Positions 44,010-54,559 of a stretch of 64,000 bases of DNA are shown piece after piece (position 1 is the stretch's first letter; the number at the start of each line of letters is the position of its first letter). The position numbers and the translations under genes are program-made. The notes beneath the pieces are model-generated. The model did no database searches. It saw only the letters and a program-made list of their open reading frames with translations, and was not told where the DNA came from. Origin of the DNA: Ophiodon elongatus (Eukaryota > Chordata > Actinopteri > Perciformes > Hexagrammidae); NCBI GenBank assembly GCA_016806645.1, contig JACSYO010001502.1, positions 87,001-151,000 of the forward strand, in the 5' to 3' direction.

Positions 44010-46069
44010 TGTGAGCTGCAAGGTAAAGGATAACATTCATAGAAAACAAATAATTCAGCGCCATTGGGGGAGAAGGACCGAATCACAGTGAACCAAAACT
44101 AGAGCTTTGAAAGTCTGGTTATGGCTTCACAGTCTTGTGTTTGCATATTGTGTATGAGCTCATTTCCACAATCACATAGGGGGTTGAATTGAGAAAATAA
44201 TGTATTACTACTGCTTGTCGTACTAACTCTTCCCTCGCCGTAGTGGCTGTCGGACCCATTTTCTGGGAAGTGTGCAAGATCTTCCTCAAACATTGTATCA
44301 AAAACCGCCGGCACCAGAAGGAAGCAGCTTTAAAACTCACTTTCCAACTGTTCTGTGGTACTTTTAACTGAAGATGTCTTCTTTATTTAGACATACAAAA
44401 GAAGACTGCAACTGATGATTTTCAATACCCAATAATCGGTCAATAATTTTCTCAATGTATTGTTTAGCCAGTAAAATGTCACATAGCAGTGTAAAAGACA
44501 TGGACTTGTCCGAGTCCAGAGCAAAATATATTAATTGTACTATTACATGAGCCAATAAAAGCTGAAAATCACATTTGAGAAGATGGAACCAGCAAATCTA
44601 TTTATGTGGACTGACTAAATGATGAATGCACTAATTGTTTCCCCTATCATGTCATCTCAGAGAGAATTATGATCCATAAATCACATCTTTCTAACATCTA
44701 TCTAATCTTTGGTTTTTCCCTGATGTTCTGCAAACACATGAAAGTGCCCGGTACGTTTGAGAACCCGTTTGTTCAGCTGGCTGTGTGTCGCCTGCTGAGG
44801 GGTCCTCTCAGGGGCCCTCTCAGGTCATGTATGTGCGGGCATTCCTCCCACGGCTATTTACAGCTTCAGTGTCTCCATTAAACACTGAAGCTGGTTGTGG
44901 TTTCCAATTGGCTCTGAGCCCAAAATGTAAATCCAAACATGGACATCCACGCTGGACATCAACACAAGCAGCCACACGGCATCAAACGGTGAAACCTGCA
45001 TTTTTAAGGCAGATTAATCACTAGAATACAAGAGTAGCTCATTTATATAGACTTTAGTCTTCCTACTTCCTAACTTGGTCCTCTCGGGCCACCATACACT
45101 CTCCCTGTGAAACTAAATAAGATCTGCACGTGTGGATGACAACTGTTTACCAGCGTGTTGAGAGGCAGATTCACACAGAGCCATGTCAGAAGTAACATGT
45201 ATTTACATGCTGCGTTAGAGTATAAAGTAATGAGCCCTTTAAAATGATGCATTTCTCACATCTTTTGCTTTCACTGTTTAATCAAAAGATGTCTCGTAGA
45301 GCTAAGAGGGACTAATGTTCTCGCTCTACTTTTGCATTTTTGAAGTGTGTAAGGTTTCCTTTTTTTTTTTATTATTAATTATATACACCATTTTTGAAAT
45401 AAGTAAGTAAGTCACTAGGCACCAGTCTGCACGTGAACATGAACTCATCCCAGCTGCCTAAATGTGTCTGCTGGACATAATAAAGATTACATAGCAGGAA
45501 CAAAGCCTGCTGCGCTGTGCACCAACTATAGTAGCAACACAATAATAATAATAATAATAATAATTATATGAGAAGCACGAATAAACCACAACCCCTAGTG
45601 AAACATGTGTAATTACAATACGATTCCCAGCAGTAGAAGAAGTACTCACATATTGTACTTAAAGTGGAAGTAGAAATACTCAATCAATCCATAAATTCAA
45701 ATTGTTCAGCATCAAAATAGACTTAATGCACCCAAAGTACTCATTTTGCAGCATGGCCCATTTTAAAATAATGCATATTATATTATTGGATTATAAATAT
45801 TTATGCATGAATGTGTTCATCGACGTGAAAGCGACATGAATCAAACACCTCAACCACTAAATCTAAATCACACACTGTCACAATCACAGACCGGATCACG
45901 GCCGCTGTTGGGAGGGGGGAGGTGTAATGGGTCACTGGGACTCGGAAAGTTGCAGTGAGCACCCAACACCCAACACAAAAGACAACACGGAAATACAGAG
46001 ACAAGGCATGTGCATTTGAATGTGTGGGCCCTACCGTTTGACTACGGCGGTCTCCTCTGGCTCCTCCAT
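30562..46069 (-). CDS. hif3a: Hypoxia-inducible factor 3 alpha, 15 exons
   Basis: This is an oxygen-regulated bHLH-PAS transcription factor that pairs with ARNT. Exons in transcript order: 46035-46069, 40470-40639, 39763-40016, 38776-38860, 38410-38525, 37093-37277, 36797-36903, 36010-36157, 35600-35877, 34895-35067, 34601-34696, 33883-34037, 32247-32358, 31739-31862, 30562-30629. Every join is in phase, giving about 701 aa (human HIF3A 669). The bHLH reads KLRSRDAARCRRSQETEVFY. PAS-A includes GFILVMTEEGDMIYLTENVS, and PAS-B includes VTELVGYKPEDLIGRSAYEF. LAPYISMDDDFQLN (Pro560) is the VHL hydroxylation site in its HIF3A rather than HIF1A/EPAS1 form. A second LxxLAP site lies at Pro448. The protein ends DLSPPLTPMT with no C-terminal transactivation domain. 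Exon 1 is inferred from phase and context; the other exons are firm. Confidence 0.92.
30800..30905 (-). mobile_element. SINE fragment, second tRNA-like family
   Basis: Read on the minus strand it contains GGCCTCGGAGGGTCGCC and GTTCAAGTCCCGGTGCAGAT, then AGTACGGAGCGTGGACCGGT. This order is typical of a widespread fish tRNA-derived SINE. It sits in the last hif3a intron in transcript orientation. Confidence 0.55.
31040..31165. repeat. Inverted copy of the TATGACATACTATA repeat
   Basis: Phrases such as GTATAGTATTTAAAAGTCAT and CGTATAGTATGCCATAAAAA are reverse complements of those in the 25650-26660 field. The block is in the last intron of hif3a. Boundaries are approximate. Confidence 0.5.
31290..31545. 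repeat. Two diverged units of a roughly 100-base fish tandem repeat
   Basis: Two successive units share AGTAACATTTGACCACCAAA or CAGTGACCTTGGTCTTTGAC, a middle segment (TTCATCCTCGAGTCGAGGAC in the first), and a CGAGAATG or GAGATATCACGTTCACCAGA end. This phrase is widespread in teleost genomes. The open frames across it (both strands) are by-products of the repeat. Confidence 0.55.
31681..31736 (+). repeat. (TG/CG)n tract beside hif3a exon 14
   Basis: Alternating TGTG and TGCG units end two bases before the complement of the exon 14 donor (31737-31738). On the hif3a transcript this is a CA/CG repeat starting just inside intron 14, a possible hnRNP L binding stretch. Confidence 0.8.
36470..36592. 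repeat. (TA)n and (ATAC)n microsatellites in hif3a intron 8
   Basis: A run of about 30 TA units (36470-36530) is followed by ATAC/ATACAT units and a second short TA run. It is probably unstable and polymorphic. Confidence 0.9.
36736..36786 (+). repeat. (AC)n tract next to the hif3a exon 7 donor
   Basis: On the hif3a transcript this is a UG repeat starting about ten bases downstream of the exon 7 GTGAGT donor. UG repeats bind CELF and TDP-43 proteins, so the tract length might influence use of this PAS-B exon. Confidence 0.85.
39883..39942 (-). repeat. 20-glutamate codon repeat in hif3a exon 3
   Basis: Sixty bases of GAG/GAA codons encode exactly 20 consecutive glutamates (about residues 94-113), preceded by a Lys/Glu/Ser/Val-rich stretch. 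It lies between the bHLH and PAS-A, where remembered human HIF3A has a short ordinary linker. GAG dominates, so replication slippage is likely. Confidence 0.9.
40660..41060 (+). repeat. 400-base polypurine tract upstream of hif3a exon 2
   Basis: Almost pure A/G sequence made of GAGGA, GGGGAGGA, AGAAAGG and GATAGA-type units. On the hif3a transcript it is a long pyrimidine tract ending roughly 20 bases before the exon 2 acceptor. It has triplex- and G-quadruplex-like composition. Open frames across it on both strands are low-complexity artefacts. Confidence 0.9.
41846..41925 (+). repeat. (CA/CG)n tract in hif3a intron 1
   Basis: ACGCACGCGCGCGCGCGCAC followed by a CA run: alternating purine-pyrimidine sequence with a CG core, the composition that favours Z-DNA. 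Confidence 0.85.
42240..42790 (+). mobile_element. Decayed LINE reverse transcriptase fragment
   Basis: Translation in shifting frames gives EDTTVIGRITNSDE (a damaged YADD-type active site, with Glu for the first Asp), KTRELLVDLRKQEAPVSFNG and FFRKLKKLLLSS. These are hallmarks of the fish LINE type also seen at 27227-28560. Stops and frameshifts make it non-functional. A TTTATTGATCCCC phrase at 42020-42033 may be another repeat end. Confidence 0.75.
43252..43287 (+). repeat. (CTA)n microsatellite in hif3a intron 1
   Basis: About twelve CTA units in a row. Confidence 0.9.
43921..44006 (+). repeat. (AC)n microsatellite in hif3a intron 1
   Basis: About forty AC units with a flanking GTGTGTG (44007-44013) on the right. 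Open frames through it are repeat artefacts. Confidence 0.95.
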
Positions 46070-46479
46070 GTCGGCTCTGAAAGCTGGGCCGCCGCGACAC
46101 CGCTTTATTATGGTTTATGTTTATCTGGCAGGACAACAGGGTCGGTATCAATCCGTCAGCCTCAGCTCACCCCAGCGTGTCAAGCTCACACCTAGAAGGA
46201 CATGCCGTTTCCGGTCATGTTCAGAAAAATAAAAGTCTGATCGATAGCGCCAGGATCCATTTGAAGATTAGTGTCCTTAAGACTTTATTTGGTGCCGGTG
46301 GTGGACTGTAATTAAGGACATTTACTTAAATACTGTAATCAGTGGCTGACTCAGGCGGTCTGAGAGGCGAGGGCGAAAAAAAAGATTTAAAAGGGCACCA
46401 GTTTCCGAGCATGTAGGTCAGACTATGTGGCACTGCATCACATTTATTTCATTTAAGAGCACCCATTAGTAACTATACA

Positions 46480-47234
46480 CTATATCATGTGTTCTCTTTT
46501 GGTAGGTAACCCTAGAGGACACTACATCATGTGTTCTCTTCTAGAAGGGAACCCTAGAGGACACTACATCATGTGTTCTCTTCTAGAAGGGAACCCTAGA
46601 GGACACTACATCATGTATTCTCTTCTGGAAGGGAACCCTAGAGGTCACTACATCATGTGTTCTCTTCTGGAAGGGAACCCTAGAGGGCACGTCATCATGT
46701 GTTCTCTTCTGGAAGAGAACCCTAGAGGGCAACGTCATCATGTTTTCCTCACTGGTAGGGAACCCTAGATCGTACTATATCATGTTTTCTTTTATGGAAG
46801 GAACCCTAGAGGGCACTGCATCATGTTTTCTCTTATTGAAGGAACCTTAGAGGGCACTACATCATGTTTTCTCTTATTGAAGGAACCCTAGAGGGCACTA
46901 CATCATGTTTTCTCTTATTGAAGGAACCTGGGTTGTTTTTTTTGGAAGGAACCCTAGAGGGCACTACATCATGTTTTCTCTTATTGAAGGAACCTTAGAG
47001 GGCACTACATCATGTTTTCTCTTATTGAAGGAACCCTAGAGGGCACTACATCATGTTTTCTCTTATTGAAGGAACCTTAGAGGGCACTACATCATGTTTT
47101 CTCTTATTGAAGGAACCCTAGAGGGCATGAAGGAACCCTAGAGGGCAACGTCATCATGTTTTCTCTTATGGAAGGAACCCTAGAGGGCACGTCATCATGT
47201 TTTCCTCACTGGAAGGGAACCCTAGAGGGCACTA
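46480..47234 (+). repeat. Minisatellite, 41-42 base unit, about 18 copies
   Basis: The unit reads CATCATGTGTTCTCTTCT, then GGAAGGGAACCCTAGAGGAC, then ACTA. Early copies are 42 bases, so one frame stays open through them as a repeated peptide that I treat as an artefact. Later copies lose one base and carry GTTTTCTCTTATTGAAGG. The array starts about 410 bases upstream of the inferred hif3a start codon. Two copies contain CACGT (46688-46692 and 47188-47192), which is ACGTG on the hif3a strand. Confidence 0.95.
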
Positions 47235-48769
47235 AAAAGTTAACATACAAAATCATATTTTAAACTTTAAAAAATAATAAAAAATAACTTTTGTATGTTC
47301 AAGGAAATTCATATATAAAATATAAAGAATAATTTTCTGTCATCCCTGATTAAACTATATTTACTTTCTATGTTATTGTTCAATCATATGTTTAGGTACC
47401 ATATCTTTTAAATGTGATATATTTACGAGTCATATTTATTTGATTAATTTTATAAATTGTATACACTGATATTGTGCAATAATTGTGCTGAATGTCTGTT
47501 TGTTCACAGTCTTCAATAGAGAAGGAGAGATTTAAGCCATGAGATCACAGAATGATTTCCCCCGACAGAGCTTTTATTTACTGGTGTAAAGGTATTTTGG
47601 TTTCCGGTGTTCATGTCTGTCTGGGGCTTGACGGACTCACGAACCCGAGCCGACGTTTGGACGTATACGCCCCGTGTCCGAGTCACGTCGCCATGTTGTT
47701 GTTTTTTTGCCTTAAGAAGGTCGTTTTCTTGAGAAATAAAAGGTGGTGGGGGATGAAAGGTGGGGGCATTGAGTTTACAGGAGGGGGGCTATTCCCAGTC
47801 TCCACTCTCACGGACTCACGGACTTTGAGGCGTGAACTCCGTAAAGGTGTAGGGTGTAAAGCCTTAGGGGTCATTGGGTTTAGGCCGGGGCGTCGTTATC
47901 TTCCTGAGGGGGCAAAGACGTAGTGAAGCTGACCGTATCTGAACTGTAGCGCCCTCTACCGACCACCGTCAGTATGTCTGTCAAGCTACTTCTGAACCGT
48001 CACATACAAAATATATGAGCGATGTTTTGTACATGTTCCATTATTCTATGAACATGTTATATTTGGATTATTTAGCTATGGCATAACGTTTGAGGAAAGG
48101 GTGTGTATCATATTATATTCATAAGTGTAAGGTTACAAGCCAAAGACTTATTTTTTGGTTTTAGACAAAGAGTTTGAAATGTATTTAAAAACTCTGAAAT
48201 GCTGTTCCAACAAAAAGGCCATAAGAACAGTAATGGCATGCATTGCCTATGATATATGTTTGTAATTAAACAATCAGAGTTTGTGCCTCAGTTTCCCCCT
48301 TTTTTTAAATTTTTCTTTATATAATTTCTTTATGTTTTTTTTCTGTCTATAGTTTTTATCCTCGGCGGTTTCCTGCCTGGAATGGTAGTTTAAATGTCGG
48401 TATTTTGCCGTTTATTATTGTGCAATTGTTGAATAAAAAAAATAATAATAAATGAATGTACTGAATGGATCCTATTGTGTTTAATCACACAACTCATGCA
48501 ACTTTCAAGTCAATTTATTGTAATACTATATAGAAATAGATACCAATGGAGCCGAGTGCTGTACTGAAGTACAAATTCGAGGTACTTGTACTTCATTTGG
48601 GTATTTCCATTTTTTCCCCACTCAGTATCAATCGTACTGATATTGAAGTACAACGTCATTCATGACAGGACACACACGACTGTTTCAGGTTTTAATAACA
48701 GATCTTCATATACAAACTGGACAGTGACGTCATTCTGCCGTTAGAACTTCCACCAGAACGGATGTAAAG

Positions 48770-48912
48770 TGTGTGAAAGTGTGTGTGTGCGTGTGCGTGT
48801 GCGTGCGAGAGAGAAAAAGTGTGTGTGTGTGTGTGTGTGCGCATGTGAGAGAGAAAGAGAGTGTGTGTGCGCATGTGAGCATGTGAGAGAGAAAGAGAGT
48901 GTGTGTGTGAAA
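48770..48912 (+). repeat. Compound GT and GAGAGA repeat
   Basis: GTGTGTGC tracts alternate with GAGAGAGAAAGAGA segments, repeated about three times. The open frames on both strands here are low-complexity artefacts. Confidence 0.85.
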
Positions 48913-49837
48913 ATAGAGAATGCATATTTCAAACATACACAAACAGACAGAGAGAAAAAAGAAAAGCTGACAAAGTGTCTTGTTTCAGCCTGAAACATAC
49001 ATGGAATGATGTTTGTTCCCTTGGCAATGAGTTTGCTCGTCACAGCCTCCTTAGATGTAATCCCCAAACGCTTCCACAGCCAAATGAAAACCAACACCTT
49101 GCATTTATTTCTTTACCTTCACCTCTGGCTTTGACAGAATGATGCACACAATTCAAACATAATCTGCTTTTTTTCTCTTTTTTTTAAAAGCTCAGAAAGC
49201 AACTTGAATCCTGAACTGAAAGCACTTTTAACAGACTGCACCTTTTACTGAATTAGTGAGTGTTCAAGTATACGTTTTGGAAATCAAGTCTTGTCCTGCA
49301 GGATGGTATTTAATGAAGTCTGTTGACATTTGTCAAGTTCGACTTTATTAATTGGACCTTTTTTGGCCCCCTGAGCGATCCAGCCTCTGACCACCTTCAT
49401 ACTTATTTCTGATATTTTCTGATGGTAATGATTTCAGCTGAGGCTCAGCACAGCTGTACACACGGCCCCTTCTCCACATGATTAACCCACATGTAACATT
49501 TGTTTGACGGGCATAAAAATGTCAAATAGTGAAGGGACCTTTGTGGGAGATGATGTGCTCCTTAACCAGAAAAAAACAATTGCAACATACAAACACACAA
49601 GCGCTGTGTTTAACATCTCACATCTGCTTCCACTTTAGCCCTTCACTTCAGCAGCAGGACCATAATTCCTCTCGTGCCCGAGTGCAGGACTCTCAAACCT
49701 GACATCTTTTGTTCAAATCCTGGTTATGTTTACACACGTACATTCAAATGTTAAAATACATGTATGTACTGGGATGTATTGTGGAGCGAAAGAAGAGGAC
49801 TGTGATCTGAAAAACAATAAATAGAAAAACTCGCGGC

Positions 49838-50010
49838 TGTTGCTCAGAGTGGGTCGTCCTTTAACCACAAGGTTGGCGGTTCAACCCCCGTCTTCTCCTC
49901 TCCGCATGTCAGAGCGTCCTTTAGCGAGACACTGCACCCACAGCTGCTCCTCAGCCCACTCCTGCCAGATGCTTCGTGGACGTCATATTCATTTATGTAT
50001 ATGACGATTG
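49838..50010 (+). mobile_element. tRNA-derived SINE fragment
   Basis: TGCTCAGAGTGGGTCGTCC, then AAGGTTGGCGGTTCAACCCC with a B-box, then a body with GAGACACTGCACCCACAGCT. It is the same family as the head at 29205-29264 and is degenerate in the body. The 3' end is uncertain. Confidence 0.6.
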
Positions 50011-53000
50011 TAATAAAGTTTAAGTTTAGTGAGAAGAGGTCAAGATGGACAAAGAGAAGATGACGCATTTAGCGTTTGGAAGGTTTTGCATGCTATCCCT
50101 GACCACCCCCGGATGAGGCCTGAGACATTAAACCAAGGAGAATTCAAACACACCTTAAAGAGTAACTAAACCCCGGAGACTTGGCTGAAGAGCATCTTCT
50201 CTGGATATATATAAAAAAAAAAAAAGGCTCTAGAACGTGAAAAAAATGAAGCATGACGTTTTTTACTCATGCAGCGACTGCCTAGTTAGCTAGATCGCTT
50301 GCTGATTCCACCATGCTCTCATGCTACAGTTACGGAACATTTAAAACTACCACATCACCTGCAGGGCTCGATACGTTACTCTAATATTTAGCCAGACTTT
50401 TTTGTTTTTTTATATCACTGGTTATGATAGCCGTTACCCTTTCAATCTCTAGCACGTTGGTTGGTGGTGACATATAGACTGCAGCAGGGATGATGTATTT
50501 TTCATGGGCCAACCAGGAAGTTAGCATCGCAATGGTTCCCTCGACAAAAAGCCAATACGATTTTGGATCATAGAAAATAATGTCTGTGGCAAACAAACAT
50601 TTGTGATGCTTACATATTTTTGTTCAGCAAGACAATCTTCACAAATGAACGACACTTTTAGGATTTCTGAAGCGTGAATACAATCACCAGAAGACAAAAA
50701 GCTAACTTGTAGACGATGAAGGAACTACACCACGGTCACATGGTGTCCACACAATGAGGCTGACGGCCGAGTAGTTGGCGCGATGTTGTCTGGTAGTCTC
50801 ATTTAGCCACTTGTTAGCTGCCTTTTTTTAAGACACGTAAAAGCTTCAAAATTCACAAGAGGGGTATTCACTGACGTATTTTATTTTGTTGAACAAAAAG
50901 TTTAAATCTCTTAAGCAAAGAAAGTATTTCAGGTTTCTAACCAAAAACCCATAAAGAAAAAAACCCATTGATTTCAAGACGAAGGAACCAGATGTGCAAC
51001 AACGATGCAGCATTCTATAGGTCACCTGCCATCCCAACAGCTAAATTAAATTGCAATAGCTGTATTTCAACCACCAGAGGGCAGTAGTTATGCACATTTA
51101 TAACAATACTCAAATTCAAGTACTAAAGATAGATTTGGTGATGGAGCCACCAACTCTTCTAATGACCCACATACATTGGTTTTCAGCTGAACAGAGTGGT
51201 TTGGGGGTTTAGTTACTCTTATAACTGAACCAGACCTAAACATCAGACAGCTGTGCTCAAACATCTGACTTCAAATACTTGAATTAAGCTGCACAAACTT
51301 CTCTCAGGGTCAACTTCAATGTCAGGAGAAAGGTCGATATTTTGGGGTGTATTATTCCTTAAACAGATCTAGTTATTACCGTCGTGATGAAGCATTCATT
51401 TCGCCTTTAATTCGAGATCGAGGCCCATGAGCTCATTGGAGACACACCCAGCGGCAGACTCTGTGCTGTTGCTATGACGACGACGACCAGTGTATATGGG
51501 CTGCGAGGAAACCTGGTGGATTTGTCTGTTGCTACAAGGGTATAACCTTGGCTCCTGCAGTGCTGGAAGTTGCTCTGCTATTCATAGGATGAATTGTCAG
51601 ACAGGTGACTCCATAACTGCGTAAATACACTGCCGGCTCGCTACACTGGGAGCCTCCAGTTTTATAATCGTGGTTTGTAGCCCAAAAACAAAGCAGACAG
51701 ATCCTCAGAAACACCGCGGCGTCCCGTTTCTCTCTGGTTGACGACTTAGAGGTGGACAGAAATGGTTCCGGTGTGCAGGTGTGTTGATCAGCGAGGTTTT
51801 TGAATTCAAACCGGTTCCAAAGTTGAAAAACGACCAATTATTGGTTATTCAACGTGCTTTTTCAATTCCGCTTATCGATTCCTGACTCCATCGCGATATG
51901 GCGGATGGGAGTGTCACAAAAAGACAGTATGAATACTATGAAATGTAAAGGATTTCAAGCGGGAGGAAGTCTGGAGCGCGTTTCCTGCCGATGTATTCAC
52001 AGTTTGGTTTCCCCCCCCAGTGATTCAAAAGGTCTGATGTCGTGCTCATCATCGGCCGTTGTTTTAGGAAAACAACAACAAATTTCCGAGAAAATGGATA
52101 CAAGAGGACAAGTGAACACCCGTGCTCGAGGCTCTGCTTGTGTTTACCATGTTCACCATCCTAGTTCAGCACGTTAGCATGCTAACATTTGCTCGCTGAG
52201 ACCGATAAGGATGTAATTAGGCATTTGTTCATAAACCAAAATATTGAACGACCAAAGTCAGTAGGGTTCATCCCCTGGGAATCAGGAATGTCTGTACAAA
52301 ATGGCCGCCAGACAGACGTCACTATCCCTCGGCGTTAGCATGGCAGAAAACTCTCGACTTGGGAAAGACGCCTAAAAACATGAACCGCTGTGAACAGCCA
52401 CCACTGCAGCTTCTATTGGAGGCAGCAGAATAACAGCCCCTCTCAAAGGGCATGAGAACACAACCTCAGGCAACAGTGAATGGAAAAAGGAAAATGGACA
52501 GCCTACCTAATAGCAACGTCACTTTCATGATGCCTCAAAAATCTGCTTATCTTTTGCACCACCAACCTCAGCAAAAACAAATGTAAAACTGCAAATAATA
52601 ATCTTATAAAAGAACACTTAGTTTTTTCTTTATTTCACCTTTCAATCACAAAATCGGCAGGTTTACGGCAGGCAGCCTAGAATATGCTAAAATAACAAAA
52701 ACACAGGTGGTGTTTGCCTGTTACTCAAATAACATGTCAGGAATCCGACAAAGACTTTAATGAGCGCCGGTATTCGATAAGCAGAATAAAAATTGGGAAG
52801 AAAGAGGGAGAAAAAAATAAATGGGAATCTTGACAAAGGACGCGTATCCTCTGCACCAGAGATATCCAGTGAATGGTGCGGAGCCGCTTCTGCAGAGCTC
52901 AGACCGGACAACAACACCCCTTGTGTCTCTCGTCGGGCGGCTCACGATGTGCAAATTTTTGCAAGAGGCCATTGAGGTGCAACAGGAATGAAGATACAGT

Positions 53001-53038
53001 ATATGTGAGGCTACACCATGAGCGTGTGTGTTTTAGAG

Positions 53039-53075
<37 letters not shown>

Positions 53076-53114
53076 GAGCCGTTTTTCCCACACCCACACA
53101 CACACACACACACA
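53039..53114. repeat. (GT)n and (CA)n inverted pair
   Basis: A GT run of about 35 bases is followed by GGGGAGCCGTTTTTCCC and then ACACCCACACACAC. The two arms are complementary and the junction adds a GGGA/TCCC pair, so the region could fold into a long hairpin in DNA or, if transcribed, RNA. Confidence 0.85.
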
Positions 53115-53869
53115 ACGTGATGTTCAGGGGAATCGGTATTATTCAGACCTGTGAACTCGGATCAGTCGACTGAAATCCTCTCTGTGCTCCACTCAGGTCA
53201 GCCGCCTCGAAAAAGGTCACGCTGGACCCGAAAACACGGAAAAGCTTGCTTTCCAGGGACCAACCGGAGGAAACTCTTATCGCACGAAATAAAAACACAT
53301 TGACATCTTCAAGTTCCCTAAAACAGCAGACATTCATGTTTTTTTTGTTGTTTTTTTAGCGGTGGTTGCTATGTACAATAGAAGGATCTTCATATATTAA
53401 TATTCGTCATCTTTCCCGCTTGTTGGTCTTTACTTCCTTGCCGTGAAGTCAATATTCCCACACACGTTTGTCCTTTTTATGTATTTATAGAGTATTTCCA
53501 GTATTTACATTATAAATAACTACACAGTCTTGTGATAAAATAAATAACTTAAATACAATGGCCGTGGCTTTTGCAGTGTCTTTCGCACGAAGGGGAGATC
53601 GGGACGACGCTGCTCGCTCCTTGTTGCTTCAGGGCTGCAGACAGGAAGGATATCTGTCTGGTGGGGAGAGGGAGGTTGGGGGGGGGAGCACTAGGAATAA
53701 ATTTAAACTTCCACAGTGGCACGAGGTGGGAAACTCTCCCTGAAGTACAGTGCGGCTCCGTTCTACAACATCAGGAGTGAGATATTTCAAATGTGTCACT
53801 ACGGATGTAAAGTGCTCCATCACCCCCCTTCAAAACTGCACTCAAACCCCCCCTTTTTAAAGATCTGCT

Positions 53870-54060
53870 TTTAACCTGTGATTTATTGTTTTAATTAGCA
53901 ATGCAGTGTGATTGGTTTTCTACTCTAAGATTGTATTTGTTTCTTATTGCTTTTATCGTTTCTGTTGCTATTTTCACCGTGTAAAGTGCCTCTGAGTACC
54001 TTTAAAAGCTCTATTCAAATCAAATTTATTATTAACAAATAATAGTGCAGAATATTAGTA
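53870..54060 (+). repeat. Retroposon 3'-tail-like repeat
   Basis: The sequence runs from T-rich DNA into GTGTAAAGTGCCTCTGAGTA, then CCTTTAAAAGCTCTATTCAA and ATCAAATTTATTATTAAC. This order (GTAAAGCGC...GAGTAC...GCTATATAAAT...TTATTATTA) is the 3' tail of common fish retroposons. The family is not assigned. Confidence 0.5.
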
Positions 54061-54559
54061 GGATCTGTGGATCTAAATGTTGCTAACAAGAAGAATGACA
54101 AACTAGAATTAGGGAAAGAATATGTCCTATGTGGGGTAGTAGTTAAGACCAATGGAACAAAGGGCCGTACCCAAACAATGAAAATCCAGACCAAAGTCGT
54201 GTCCACATACCTTTGGCCATGCTAGCTACCAGCACCTAGTCTAAGCAGAGCTAAAGGGCTAACTAGCTGATATGCTAGCTAGCCTCTTTGCTTCGTTGTT
54301 CCCAAGACAGCCAGCTAACTTCTCAAGTCCTAAATCTGCTAGTTTTGGTGATTCGGGGAGTGTTTCCCACCGAGCTGGCCGCCGTAAGAGTGAAATCATC
54401 GGGTATCAGGGTTCGGGTCGTGGCAGGTACAGAGGGTTACACTGACGGTGTAATACTGCAGTGGTAGGAAGGACACGGACTCTGGTTGTTGGCCCCTAAT
54501 ATGACATACTTGAGGATCGGTGGAGAGGAGGTGGGGGGAGTGCAAGGCTTCTCCTCCAG

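Larger units (their letters stand above)
46070..54559. other. Spacer between hif3a and dmwd
   Basis: I see no conserved coding exon. The left end (46070-46480) should hold the hif3a promoter, followed by a minisatellite at 46480-47234. 47240-47540 is A+T-rich with nothing recognisable. 47550-47990 has locally CpG-richer, repeat-like sequence I could not name. 48480-48660, 50200-50850 and 51050-52600 hold no feature I can support. Part of the right end is probably dmwd 3' UTR; minus-strand AATAAA signals occur, for example the complements of 53882-53887 and 54025-54030, but which is used is unknown. Confidence 0.55.

Noticed and set aside
46487..46768. 93-codon frame with a repeated 14-residue peptide
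   Set aside because: It follows from the 42-base minisatellite period being a multiple of three; later copies with a 41-base unit break the frame.
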